64,000 nucleotides of DNA from Parafannyhessea umbonata (GCF_900105025.1 NZ_LT629759.1:1798001-1862000); one strand, 5' to 3'; positions 1 through 8,329 are shown, counted from the first letter of the stretch. Translations and numbers: made by a program. Notes: generated from the letters alone by a model not told the origin.

Positions 1-176
1 GCATCGTCCGGCGAGAAGCCCTTGGCGAGCGCCTCGACCTTTGCGGTGATGGGCTCCTTGTCGTCGCGCTCGAGCGTGACCGCGTGCACGTTTGGCGCCT
101 CGCCCACGATCATGTGGACGGTGTCAAGCGCGCCGGTCGCGAGTCCGCCGTGAGACGCAAGGATGACTTGGTTCAT
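1..176 (-). CDS. PTS mannose-family EIIA domain protein, C-terminus outside the window
   Basis: This cytoplasmic phosphocarrier would pass phosphate from HPr to a sugar-specific EIIB of a mannose-family PTS. The N-terminus reads MNQVILASHGGLATGALDTV, which matches the EIIA-Man start; His9 is the expected phosphorylation site. Only about 58 residues are inside the window. The start at 176 has a GGAGAGG ribosome site just upstream. The gene lies downstream of an FrlB/GfrF-like deglycase on the same strand, which suggests a PTS for glycated amino acids (glucoselysine/fructoselysine type); that substrate is inference. Confidence 0.85.
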   Translation of the reverse strand, partial: MNQVILASHGGLATGALDTVHMIVGEAPNVHAVTLERDDKEPITAKVEALAKGFSPDD

Positions 177-215
177 GTGGTCCCGACCTCTCCTTGTTGA
201 CCTGATGTTGCAGAC

Positions 216-226
216 ATCATATACGT
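216..226 (-). promoter_or_regulatory. Operator-like motif ATCATATACGT upstream of the PTS EIIA gene
   Basis: The 11-mer ATCATATACGT lies 40-50 bases upstream of the EIIA start, inside an AT-rich promoter stretch (200-260). The same 11-mer recurs at 1577-1587 upstream of the deglycase gene. Two exact copies in the only two promoter regions of this module suggest a shared regulator. No regulator gene for it is inside the window. Confidence 0.5.
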
Positions 227-320
227 CTTATTATTGTTGTGATAGTGGTCTATAACAACTAGAAACAAATGGTTCATTTTCGCCGGCGAGCGGTACATGC
301 GATGGCAACCACGTGGCAAC

Positions 321-352
321 AAAACGGCCAGCCGCTGGAGGAAGCGACTGGC
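321..352 (-). terminator. Rho-independent terminator after the deglycase gene
   Basis: Read on the minus strand, an 11-bp stem (GGCCAGTCGCT with AGCGGCTGGCC, one G-T pair) closes a six-base loop and is followed by GTTTTGTTG. It sits between the deglycase gene and the downstream PTS promoter, so the PTS genes probably also have their own promoter. Confidence 0.7.
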
Positions 353-450
353 CTTTCCTCGGAGGCCAAGGGGAGTACCTCCGTAGGAACCGCATGTTAT
401 GACCGGCAGCGCGCAACCCTGCCAGAAGGAGCGCTGCCGCAGGCGCGCCC

Positions 451-1494
451 CTAGTACTCCACCTTCCACATGTAGCGGCGCGTCATGTAGTCCTTGCCGG
501 TCGCGGCAGACAGCGCACGCATGTACACGTTGTTCAGGATGGGCGAGAACAGGATGTGGTTGAAGTACTCGCGCACGGCCTGGGGCAGCTCGCCCAGACC
601 CAGGTCCATACCGTCCAGCACGAAGACGTTCGCGCCGCCATAGCGCCTGAGGAAGCGCAGGGCGCGCTCGTCCGCCGGGCGGCAGCGTCCCACGGAAAGC
701 AGCAGGAACACGGGCTTCGTAGCGTCCAGCACCTCGAACGGGCCATGGAAGAACTCGCAACTGTTGATGGTGGGCGAGTCTATCTGCAGCATCTCCTCGA
801 TGTTGCAGATAGAGAATATGTACGCGGAGCCATACGCGGGTCCGGAGCCCATCACGTATATGGTGCGCTCGCCGGCCATGCGGGCCGCCCATTCGCGCGC
901 GGGCTCCTGCATGCGCGCAAACGCCTTGCGATAGACACCGTCCACCACGTCGAACGCGTGCATGGCCTCGTCGTAGCGGTCGTAGCCCTCAACCTGGTTC
1001 GCAAGGTTCATGGCGATCATGAGCGCAATGCTGGAGTTGACGCGCTCCGTGCGACTCTCGTCCAGCGCGATGGACTCGTACGCGATCTTCTGGTCGCAGG
1101 TCCTCGTGAGGTCGGACTCGTTCACGTACAGCGCCACCGTCGCGGCGCCCAGCTCCTTCGCAACGCGCGCGGCCTCGCACGTCTCCTTCGTGCCGCGCAT
1201 GGAGCAGATAACGCAAAGCGTGTGCTCGTCCACATACGCCGGCGGTGCCAGCACAAACTCGTTGCTGGTATACATGTGCGAGGCAACGGTCGCGCACTCG
1301 CGCTCCATGAAGTAGTGCGCCGCATAGAACCCGCCGTTCGAACCGCCGGCGGCCACCCACGCCACGTGCGTCACGTCGTGCCCACGAAGCGCGTTGGCCA
1401 CGACCTCCGCAACCTCGTCCTGAACCCGAACCTCCGCACCCGCCCCGACGGCCTGGCCCTTCTCGACCCGACCCTTCTCGTCCTTCTCGCCCAT
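451..1494 (-). CDS. SIS-domain sugar-phosphate deglycase, FrlB/GfrF-like
   Basis: Predicted to split a 6-phosphorylated Amadori compound (fructoselysine- or glucoselysine-6-phosphate) into lysine and glucose-6-phosphate in the cytoplasm. Two SIS sugar-isomerase domains are visible: the first around residues 35-170 with the phosphosugar loop AAGGSNGG (48-55), the second around 205-345 with VMGSGPAYGSAY. The C-terminus TRRYMWKVEY matches the FrlB/GfrF-type tail. I chose the start at 1494 because GGAAGGGGAG lies just before it; an upstream ATG at 1518 has no such site. The neighbouring mannose-family PTS EIIA supports the glycation-product role. Exact substrate is not shown by the sequence. Confidence 0.75.
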   Translation of the reverse strand: MGEKDEKGRVEKGQAVGAGAEVRVQDEVAEVVANALRGHDVTHVAWVAAGGSNGGFYAAHYFMERECATVASHMYTSNEFVLAPPAYVDEHTLCVICSMRGTKETCEAARVAKELGAATVALYVNESDLTRTCDQKIAYESIALDESRTERVNSSIALMIAMNLANQVEGYDRYDEAMHAFDVVDGVYRKAFARMQEPAREWAARMAGERTIYVMGSGPAYGSAYIFSICNIEEMLQIDSPTINSCEFFHGPFEVLDATKPVFLLLSVGRCRPADERALRFLRRYGGANVFVLDGMDLGLGELPQAVREYFNHILFSPILNNVYMRALSAATGKDYMTRRYMWKVEY

Positions 1495-1576
1495 GCGCTC
1501 CCCTTCCCTCGTGTGCAATCATCACGCGCTCGCGGCGCCGGTACGTCCCGCACGACGCCTCCTTTGAGCACACTTT

Positions 1577-1596
1577 ATCATATACGTTATATACGT
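1577..1596 (-). promoter_or_regulatory. Operator-like repeats upstream of the deglycase gene
   Basis: ATCATATACGT (1577-1587) is followed by a second TATACGT (1590-1596), giving two direct TATACGT repeats nine bases apart, about 85-100 bases upstream of the deglycase start. The first copy is identical to the motif at 216-226. The region lies between the deglycase (minus) and yqeC (plus). Confidence 0.5.
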
Positions 1597-1737
1597 TTGC
1601 AATCTTTTGAGAAGAACTTCGCGTCACGTTTGCTACCGCAGACGAGAGGGACGCGCCGCCGGCCCCTCCGCCCCGGAGCGCTAGAATTCTGCCACGGGCG
1701 GCCGCGGGGGCCGCGCGGCACCACGGAGGGAGTGCGC

Positions 1738-2409
1738 ATGGGACTTGCGGAAGAGCTGGGAATCGGGCGCGGGATCACCGCGGTCATCGGGAGCGGCGGC
1801 AAGACGAGCCTGCTCGACGCGCTCGCGCGCGAGCTTGACGGCACCGTCGTCCTCACCACGACCACGCACGTGCTTCCGTTTGGCTGCCCCGTGCTGACGG
1901 ATGCGGACGAGCGCGCCGTGGAGCAGGCGCTGTGGTACAGCCGCGTGGTGTGCGTGGGCACGCCCACCGGCGACGGCACAGGCAAGCTCGCGGCGCCGCA
2001 CCTGAAGATGCGCACGCTCTCCGTCCTGGCAGACTACGTGCTGGTAGAGGCCGACGGCGCCGCGCGCCACCCGCTGAAGGCGCACGCAAGCCACGAGCCC
2101 GTCATTCCCGCCGGGGCGGACCGCGTGGTGCAGGTGGTGGGTGCCTCCGGCTTTGGCCAGCCCGTAGCGCAGGCCGTGCACCGGCCGGAAATCTTCTGCA
2201 AGCTTGCGGGCTACGGCGATGCGGACGTGGCCACGCCAGAGCTGGTGGCACGGGCCATCGCCCACGAGCACGCCGGCGGCCTTAGGGCGGACGTCCTTCT
2301 CGTCAGCCAGGTAACGCCCCAGGGCGAGAAGAACGTGCGGTCCTTTGAGCAGGCGCTTCGGGAAGAGGGAGACCAGACGCCGCTCGTCACGTGGCCCGCG
2401 CTGGGCTGA
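1738..2409 (+). CDS. yqeC: Selenium-dependent molybdenum hydroxylase accessory protein YqeC
   Basis: YqeC-family proteins accompany selenium-dependent molybdenum hydroxylases and are thought to help mature their cofactor; the precise reaction is not established. The 223-residue protein has a P-loop-like VIGSGGKTSLL near residues 16-26, then TTTTHV and a conserved PLKAHASHEPVIP segment typical of the family. It is slightly shorter than E. coli YqeC. The start at 1738 follows GGAGGGAGTGCGC. It stands apart from the purine genes, but mocA at 17894 and two xanthine dehydrogenase systems in this window are plausible clients. YqeB and selD are not in the window. Confidence 0.85.
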   Translation: MGLAEELGIGRGITAVIGSGGKTSLLDALARELDGTVVLTTTTHVLPFGCPVLTDADERAVEQALWYSRVVCVGTPTGDGTGKLAAPHLKMRTLSVLADYVLVEADGAARHPLKAHASHEPVIPAGADRVVQVVGASGFGQPVAQAVHRPEIFCKLAGYGDADVATPELVARAIAHEHAGGLRADVLLVSQVTPQGEKNVRSFEQALREEGDQTPLVTWPALG

Positions 2410-2488
2410 CACGGACACGGCGACGCGGCACGCCACGGGCTGTGAGCGCCATGGGCCGTGGAGGTCGACGGCCGCCGCGTGCCAAACC

Positions 2489-3334
2489 CTAGCGCATGAA
2501 CGCCGGCATGTCGCCCGTGGGGGCCGCTGCCGCGATCTGCTCCAGCGCGGCCGCGACGCTGTCGTCGCGCGAGGGGCCAATGTGCCAGCGCGCTGCCTTG
2601 GCCACGTCCGCGCTCGCGTTGGCAACGGCAACGGAATTTGGCACCGCGGATATCATGGGCAGGTCGTTTTCCGAATCGCCAAACGTCGCCACCTCTTCCA
2701 GCGTCACGCCCAGCTCGCGGGCAAGCTCGCGCACGCCGGCCGCCTTGTCCCACCCACGCGGCGTGATGTCGATGAGCGGGGCCGTGGGACTAGGGAACAC
2801 GAAGTCGAGGCCCGGGCACTCCGCGCGCAGCAGGTCGCGCACGCGCACCAGGCGCTCGCGCGGGCCGGACACGTGCACGTTCGCCTTGATCCACGGCGTG
2901 GGTCCAAGCTCGGCGCGCGTGGGGTGGCCAACCTCGCTCATGACCTCCGGGTGACCCTCCAGGCTCGCCACGTTGCGCTTTACCAGAATCGCCTGGCCGT
3001 CGCCAAACACGTCGTACACCGCAAGGGCCGCACCCTCCACATCTTCCAACACGTCCTGCGCACGAGCAAGCGACGCGGGGTCGAGCACCTCCTGGTGCGC
3101 AAGCTCGCCGTCGATGTAGACCATCTGGCCGTTGCAGAACGCGCCCGTGGCAAAGCAGGTGGCGTCGCCCGCAAACATCCAGCCCATGGCCGAGGGCACG
3201 CGACCCGTGACAGGCCCAACGTGCAGCCCCGCGTCGACCATCGCGTGCATGGCCGCGATCGCGCGGTCCGAGGCGCGCGGCGCGCCAACGGGAATGAGCG
3301 TGTCGTCCAGATCGGTCAGGGCAAGCTTGATCAT
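2489..3334 (-). CDS. HAD-superfamily (Cof-type) phosphatase
   Basis: Cytoplasmic haloacid-dehalogenase hydrolase, probably acting on a sugar phosphate or similar metabolite. The catalytic motif DLDDT (Asp8 nucleophile, Asp10 acid/base) is at the N-terminus and the metal-binding GDSENDL is near residue 230; the central region fits a Cof/Cap C2 insertion. The start at 3334 follows GGAGAAGAAC; an upstream ATG at 3376 lacks a site. A clear paralogue lies at 61102-61962, sharing MIKL at the start, the NPH-type tail and a PAFMR ending. Substrate unknown. Confidence 0.85.
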   Translation of the reverse strand: MIKLALTDLDDTLIPVGAPRASDRAIAAMHAMVDAGLHVGPVTGRVPSAMGWMFAGDATCFATGAFCNGQMVYIDGELAHQEVLDPASLARAQDVLEDVEGAALAVYDVFGDGQAILVKRNVASLEGHPEVMSEVGHPTRAELGPTPWIKANVHVSGPRERLVRVRDLLRAECPGLDFVFPSPTAPLIDITPRGWDKAAGVRELARELGVTLEEVATFGDSENDLPMISAVPNSVAVANASADVAKAARWHIGPSRDDSVAAALEQIAAAAPTGDMPAFMR

Positions 3335-3421
3335 GTTCTTCTCCAAAGTCTTGCGGATGTATGTGCGGGAAGGCACCGGGCGAGAAGGTCGTGGCCAACG
3401 CGGCAGTGGGCGCGGACGGGG

Positions 3422-4039
3422 CTACTCCCCCAGCAGGGCCGCCACCTGCGACACGGGCCGCAGCGGACGGGCGTTTGCGGGGTGGCCGCCCACGATCTTC
3501 TCCATCCACACCATGTCATACCAGCGACCAAACTTGTAGCCACAGCCGTGGAAGCGACCGACCCACTCAAAGCCCAGGTGGGTGTGGAACTCCACGCTCG
3601 CGCGCGTGAGGTAGGGATCGTCCGGCGCGGCGGGGTAGCCTATGCACGCGTTGAGGTTCGTGACGCCCATAGCCGCAAGCAGGCGTTCGAGCGTGGCGTA
3701 CAGCGCGCCGCCCACGCCGCGGCCGTGCGCGTCCTGCGCCACATAGATGGAAAGCTCGCAGGCCCAATCATACGCCTTGCGCTCCTTGAGCGGCCCGGCG
3801 TACGCGTAGCCCAGCGCACGGCCGTCCGTGGACTCCGCCACAAGGTAGGGGTAGCGCTCGAGCGTGTGCGCGATGCGTTGGCGGAAGTCTTCCACGCTGG
3901 GGACGTCCCACTCGAAGGTTATGGCCGTGTCGCGCACGTACGGCACGTAGATCGCAAGCAGGGCCGCGGCATCATCCGGCGTCGCCATCCTGATGCGCGG
4001 ACCCTCCCCCGCCGCCGTGCCAGCCTCTTGTTGCACCAT
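3422..4039 (-). CDS. GNAT-family N-acetyltransferase, phosphinothricin-acetyltransferase-like
   Basis: Predicted acetyl-CoA-dependent N-acetyltransferase. The 205-residue protein has the GNAT core: RDTAITFEWDVPS near residue 36, the acetyl-CoA loop around QDAHGRGVGGALY (about 103-115) and the YKFGRWYDMVWMEK end typical of the Pat/MddA subgroup, which acetylates amino acid analogues such as methionine sulfone or phosphinothricin. The physiological substrate is unknown. It follows the HAD gene's promoter side with an 87-base gap and no clear operon partner. Confidence 0.85.
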   Translation of the reverse strand: MVQQEAGTAAGEGPRIRMATPDDAAALLAIYVPYVRDTAITFEWDVPSVEDFRQRIAHTLERYPYLVAESTDGRALGYAYAGPLKERKAYDWACELSIYVAQDAHGRGVGGALYATLERLLAAMGVTNLNACIGYPAAPDDPYLTRASVEFHTHLGFEWVGRFHGCGYKFGRWYDMVWMEKIVGGHPANARPLRPVSQVAALLGE

Positions 4040-4650
4040 GATCCTCCCCGTCGCTTGTGCTCACGAGCACCAGACTACTACGGGTGGATGCTCGGCGGGC
4101 GCGGGCACGCAACCTTTCACATACGGGATGATGGGCAGGCGTATCAGGAGGTTTTCGCCTGCGAGCAATACTTTTCTCCCATTGTTCTGCCCTTGCTCCA
4201 AAAGCTCCCTGTGCGCGTTCTGGCACGCCATCGGGCTTTCGGTCATCGTTGCTCAAGCTTGTTCATATGTGACCGATTACATTAATACTTGTTATATAAT
4301 TATCGATTCATATTCATTATTTAAAAGTACTAATAATCAAATCCATACTCCAAGTACAACGCTCCTAGGGCGATGTGAAACACGGAGTCCCTACGATGGT
4401 GTTTGCGAAAATATCTGCCGGAGAAGGGCTCTGGCGACAACGCAAGTGGGACCCTCAGGAACCTTTCCCCGAAGGGCAGACGTATGGAATCGACCGCTGC
4501 TGAAGAGGCCGGGGGTCGCCTATACTAATCTGAACCTTAAGCTGCGCAAACCTTGGACTGGAAGAACCCTGAGGGGGGTCTCCCACTCTTAGAAGCTGCG
4601 CTTGCTCTGAGGATCCGTCTACTAAAAATACTGGATTTCGAGGAAGAAGA
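4040..4650. other. Gene-poor 611-bp stretch at the left edge of the BRCT island
   Basis: The first 300 bases are unremarkable, then 4257-4342 is strikingly AT-rich compared with the high-GC surroundings. The left direct repeat (4343-4369) follows. The remaining 280 bases before the BRCT gene have no convincing coding frame but contain several G/C-rich complementary runs, so a structured leader or small RNA is possible. No tRNA is recognisable. Confidence 0.4.
4343..4369. repeat. Left direct repeat bounding the BRCT island
   Basis: A 27-bp sequence starting CCATACTCCAAGTACAACGC matches 7626-7652 with three differences; the shared core is CAACGCTCCTA. The two copies are in the same orientation and flank the low-GC two-gene block, as expected for an insertion with attachment-type or target duplications. 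No integrase is present. Confidence 0.6.
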
Positions 4651-5661
4651 ATGAACGGTCGCTACGAATTTGAGGGAAACGAACTTGCCGGGAGGAGCAT
4701 AGCCTTTGGCAAGAAGCTGAGCACAATGGACACGGCCGAGGGACTTAAGGTTGTTGAACTGTGTGGTGGCACACCACAGAAGAGCGTCACCAAGTCAACT
4801 GAGGTCCTTGTCGTCAGCAACGACGTCATGGCGTCTGTGAATGGAAGTCATGAGGTTCCCATCTACGTTAAAGATGCTCTTGGTTCTGGCATCAATGTCA
4901 TCAGTGAAGACGAGTTTTGGCACTTGATTGGCATGAGAGCCGGAGATGGTGGGGTTGCCGACAGGTGGATCATCGTGGACGACGAGCTCGCCGGCGGAAA
5001 AGTCGATGTCAGCAATGAACCGGGATGGGACGGCCACAAAGCCCCGTATAAGCTGTTCATCCAGCACACGACCATCAAGTCAACCACCGACGGCGGCTGG
5101 AACATTATCGATTGTGGTCCGCTCGATGAGCGTGGGTTTCCCAAATTTGGCTCGCAGCCTTGGTACTCAAGGCCAGATAAAAAGGACATGGGCCGCGTTC
5201 CAGCGACGGACGATGAGCTCGACTATAGGGATCTCATAGGCAAGGTCGTCATAGCAGACGCCTATGCGCCCGAATCGTGTGCATATCTGTTTGATGGCCT
5301 CCAATACTGTGCTGAGTTCGATCTGCAGAAGCTCGACTCGTCAAAGGCAACTTCGATGGCAAACATGTTTAGAGGATGCTCTTCCATCAAGACTCTGCTT
5401 GACATCGGGTCCCTCGACACGTCGAACATGACGAGCATGAGCGGGATGTTCTTCGGCTGTATGTCACTACGAGTCATTGACATGCTCAAATGGGATATGA
5501 ATTCCCTGAGGTGTGCAACATCGATGTTTTCAAATTCCCCTGCGTTTGCACTGGTAAATGACAAAGCAGTCCAAAGGCTCCAATCAAGCGAGGTCGATGC
5601 TAGCAACATGTTTGATTCGGGAACTATGTACGGAACATGGCTTAAGTCATCCGCGATATAG
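4651..5661 (+). CDS. BRCT-domain protein with C-terminal BspA-type (DUF285) repeats
   Basis: Function unknown. Residues about 10-95 read as a BRCT domain (LAGRSIAFGKKL, then VVELCGGTPQKSVTKSTEVLVVS and INVISEDEFWHLIG), of the phosphopeptide- or DNA-end-binding fold found in NAD-dependent ligases. A middle region (100-225) contains WNIIDCGPLDERGFPKFGSQPWY and is unrecognised. Residues about 228-275 carry DUF285/BspA-like leucine-rich repeat signatures (MANMFRGCSSIKTL; LDTSNMTSMSGMFFGC), usually seen in surface proteins, yet there is no signal peptide. It sits nine bases before a BRCT helicase gene and is probably co-transcribed. Codon use is less GC-biased than neighbours, consistent with transfer. 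Confidence 0.75.
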   Translation: MNGRYEFEGNELAGRSIAFGKKLSTMDTAEGLKVVELCGGTPQKSVTKSTEVLVVSNDVMASVNGSHEVPIYVKDALGSGINVISEDEFWHLIGMRAGDGGVADRWIIVDDELAGGKVDVSNEPGWDGHKAPYKLFIQHTTIKSTTDGGWNIIDCGPLDERGFPKFGSQPWYSRPDKKDMGRVPATDDELDYRDLIGKVVIADAYAPESCAYLFDGLQYCAEFDLQKLDSSKATSMANMFRGCSSIKTLLDIGSLDTSNMTSMSGMFFGCMSLRVIDMLKWDMNSLRCATSMFSNSPAFALVNDKAVQRLQSSEVDASNMFDSGTMYGTWLKSSAI

Positions 5662-5670
5662 GGGGCAAAG

Positions 5671-7602
5671 ATGCAATTCGGAAAGACAAGCGAAAAGACA
5701 AGACGCGTCGGTAAATTGATAAAAGAAGTCACTGCGCTGGGTCAGCATCAAAAGGCCGACATAGACGATGTGAGAGGACTTCTCGAGTTAATAGAGACGG
5801 AATACTCTGACGTACAAGATGACGTGTTTGTAAGCTCGCTTGTCGCCGTATTAAGGGATATCGATAAAGACGGGAGGGTCGATAGTGTGGAAAGAAATCT
5901 ACTCCTGTCCTTTGAGAAGACACTCGACGAACCTATATCTAACGAGCCAATTACGGAGGTATCGGGCCAAAACTTCGTTCTCACGGGAGACTTCGACATA
6001 CAAGGTGGTAAGCAAACTATCGAGGAAATGATCTCCGCGGCTGGCGGCGTCGTAAAAAGTAGCACGTCGAAAAAGGTCCAGTACGTCGTACGTGGCAACA
6101 AGGGTAGTGAGGCCTGGTCATTCGGAAACTTTGGAACGAAGATTGAGAAAGCTCTGACTCTTAATCTAACCGGCAAAGCACAAATAAAGATTGTTTCGGA
6201 GAACGCGCTGCTTGCCTATTTCAAGCGGAACAGCCAAGACGCAATGGACGTTCTGCATAACCAAAAAGCAAGGTTCGACGCTCAATGGAATTCTGCCAAA
6301 GTGGTCTCGAATACTTTTACCGGGCTCACCAATGGCCAACAAAAAGTGTTCGACCTAGTAAAGAGCGGACATAACGTATACCTGACAGGACTTGGCGGAA
6401 CGGGAAAGTCTTATGTGCTAAATAAAATAATCGAGTGGGCGGATAAAACAGGCAAGAACGTGATTGTTTGCGCACCAACCGGGATAGCTGCTCTGAACAT
6501 CGGAGGCTCGACAATACACAGGGCGCTAGACATAAGCCCAAATAAAACGCTTCAGATGGACCCATCTCCGGCAATCAAGGACGGCTCGCCGATACCCGAG
6601 TGCGACCTGATGATTATCGATGAAATCTCAATGTGCAGAATGGACCTGTTCGACTACCTCTCTGAAGTTCTTTTCATGGCTGCCCGAATGAGGAAGAAAG
6701 AGGGAAAACCCTGCTGCCAGCTCGTCGTTGTCGGAGACTTCTGCCAACTTCCGCCAGTTGTACAAAAAAGCGAGCGCCCGATACTTGAGCAAAAATATGG
6801 ATTTGATGTTGGTGGCGCATACGCGTTTATGGGCAATTATTGGAACAGGTGGTCCTTTGAAGCTGTTGAGCTTACTGAGGCGATAAGACAAAGGGATTCA
6901 AGCTTTGTTGCCGCGCTCAATGCCTGTAGGGTTGGAGACACAAGAGGGGTGCACTGGATTTCAGAGCACTCTTCGAAACGCCCGATAGAGAACGCAATAG
7001 TACTCTGTGGCCGCAACTCAAAAGCAGATAGCGAAAACAACAAGCGGCTTAGAATGATAGATGCTCCGTTTACCACGTACGTCGGCGAAAAGACCGGAGA
7101 AGTTGAAGAGAGGGATATACCAACGCCAGAACATCTGACGCTTAAGCCAGGTGCTCGCGTCATGTCACTAATTAACGACCGCGAGGACACGTATATGAAT
7201 GGAACCCTCGGAACAGTTATTGAGTGCGAAAAAGACGGCGTTACGGTTGCGTTCGATGGAGGACAAACTAAGTTCGTGCCTTTGTATTCATGGAACATAA
7301 CAAAGCCGACAATGGTCGACGGAAAGACGAGAAGCAAACCGATCGGTACATACAAACAGGTACCTCTAAAGCTTGCCTGGGCAATAACAATCCATAAGTC
7401 GCAAGGCCAAACTTTCGATTCGGCAACAGTGTTTCCAGAGTGTTGGGACTATGGACAGTTGTATACGGCTTTGTCACGCCTCACGAGAGTCGAGAATCTA
7501 TACATCGCAGAACCAGTTAACGATAGCTTTTTAAAGACATCGCCAGACGTTATTAAATTCCTAGAAGGCCACTATGAGGGACATCTGCACGGAGAGTCAT
7601 AG
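5671..7602 (+). CDS. EF-hand/BRCT/Pif1-type SF1 helicase
   Basis: Predicted ATP-dependent 5'-3' DNA helicase of the Pif1/RecD2/Dda class. Residues 63-74 fit a canonical EF-hand loop (Asp63, Asp65, Asp67, Asp71, Glu74). Residues about 97-187 form a BRCT domain (VSGQNFVLTGDFDIQGGK). The motor follows: Walker A GLGGTGKSY (240-248), Walker B IIDEIS (315-320), motif III GDFCQLPPV (355-363), and the C-terminal IHKSQG (574-579) and TALSRLTR (599-606). The start follows AGGGGGCAAAG. The BRCT and EF-hand attachments are unusual for this class. It forms a two-gene unit with the BRCT-DUF285 gene inside a repeat-flanked island; a genome-defence or repair role is only a guess. Confidence 0.88.
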   Translation: MQFGKTSEKTRRVGKLIKEVTALGQHQKADIDDVRGLLELIETEYSDVQDDVFVSSLVAVLRDIDKDGRVDSVERNLLLSFEKTLDEPISNEPITEVSGQNFVLTGDFDIQGGKQTIEEMISAAGGVVKSSTSKKVQYVVRGNKGSEAWSFGNFGTKIEKALTLNLTGKAQIKIVSENALLAYFKRNSQDAMDVLHNQKARFDAQWNSAKVVSNTFTGLTNGQQKVFDLVKSGHNVYLTGLGGTGKSYVLNKIIEWADKTGKNVIVCAPTGIAALNIGGSTIHRALDISPNKTLQMDPSPAIKDGSPIPECDLMIIDEISMCRMDLFDYLSEVLFMAARMRKKEGKPCCQLVVVGDFCQLPPVVQKSERPILEQKYGFDVGGAYAFMGNYWNRWSFEAVELTEAIRQRDSSFVAALNACRVGDTRGVHWISEHSSKRPIENAIVLCGRNSKADSENNKRLRMIDAPFTTYVGEKTGEVEERDIPTPEHLTLKPGARVMSLINDREDTYMNGTLGTVIECEKDGVTVAFDGGQTKFVPLYSWNITKPTMVDGKTRSKPIGTYKQVPLKLAWAITIHKSQGQTFDSATVFPECWDYGQLYTALSRLTRVENLYIAEPVNDSFLKTSPDVIKFLEGHYEGHLHGES

Positions 7603-7625
7603 GGAGCGATCATTACCCATCTAAC

Positions 7626-7652
7626 CCATACTCTAAGTGCAACGCTCCTAAG
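7626..7652. repeat. Right direct repeat bounding the BRCT island
   Basis: This 27-bp copy, starting CCATACTCTAAGTGCAACGC, matches the left copy at 4343-4369 with three differences. It lies between the helicase stop codon and the 3' end of the membrane-protein gene at 7662. Confidence 0.6.
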
Positions 7653-7661
7653 ACTGGAGAA

Positions 7662-8234
7662 TCACGCGACGGCAGGCAAGCAGCCCGCGATGACCACGCT
7701 CGCCACGCCGATGAGCGCGAGCGGGATGCAGCCATCTACAAAGGACGGCAGCGCACCCAGCCGGTAATACAGCACGTAGCACACAAGGCTCACGGCAAAG
7801 CCCACCACGGCGAGAAGGGCCACCAGCGTGGCTGCACCCGCCTGCCCGGCACGGCCCAGTGCCAGCGCGCAGAGCGCCTCCATCCCCAGCCACGCCACAA
7901 AGAGCACGAGCTCCGTGGTGGGCTGACGCCCAAAGACGCGCTGCGTCACCGCAAGAAGCACCAGGTACAGAGCCACGGAGCCAACCGTGCAGCCAAGCGC
8001 AGCGCCGCCTGGGGCAAGCGTCGCCGCTCCCCCGCAGGCGCGCGTGGCGCCCCACACGCCGCAGACGACGGCACCCAGGATCGACACGACGCCCACAACG
8101 CGCAGCGGGCCCTGCGCCTCGCCCCCGCCAACCTTGGGCCAGAAAAATATCGCCCACCATGCAAGGTACAGCGCACAACACGCGGCCATCAGCCAATGGC
8201 CCTGTCTCATCTGCTCAAACGCGACGCCACCCAT
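7662..8234 (-). CDS. Small multi-pass membrane protein of unknown function
   Basis: A 190-residue protein with about five to six hydrophobic segments, starting MGGVAFEQMRQGHWLMAACC. I do not recognise a family. The start at 8234 follows GGGAGGCTGGCC. A second copy of exactly the same length exists at 12602-15710 but is split by an IS21 element; the two share most residues, including RQPTTELVLFVAWLGMEA and VSLVCYVLYYRLGAL. The coding region is conserved along its full length, which argues for a real membrane protein family present in several copies in this genome. Confidence 0.7.
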   Translation of the reverse strand: MGGVAFEQMRQGHWLMAACCALYLAWWAIFFWPKVGGGEAQGPLRVVGVVSILGAVVCGVWGATRACGGAATLAPGGAALGCTVGSVALYLVLLAVTQRVFGRQPTTELVLFVAWLGMEALCALALGRAGQAGAATLVALLAVVGFAVSLVCYVLYYRLGALPSFVDGCIPLALIGVASVVIAGCLPAVA

Positions 8235-8329
8235 GGCCAGCCTCCCTTGCGGCGCCGTCCCGTGGCGGCACCCGCAAGCCCCATGATAGCAACGTCGCAC
8301 GGGAAGCCCGGGCGCTGCAGCGTCACGCC

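Noticed and set aside
4257-4342. tRNA or att-containing tRNA end next to the BRCT island
   Set aside because: The AT-rich stretch has no cloverleaf, CCA end or T-loop-like sequence, and the direct repeat does not match a tRNA 3' end.
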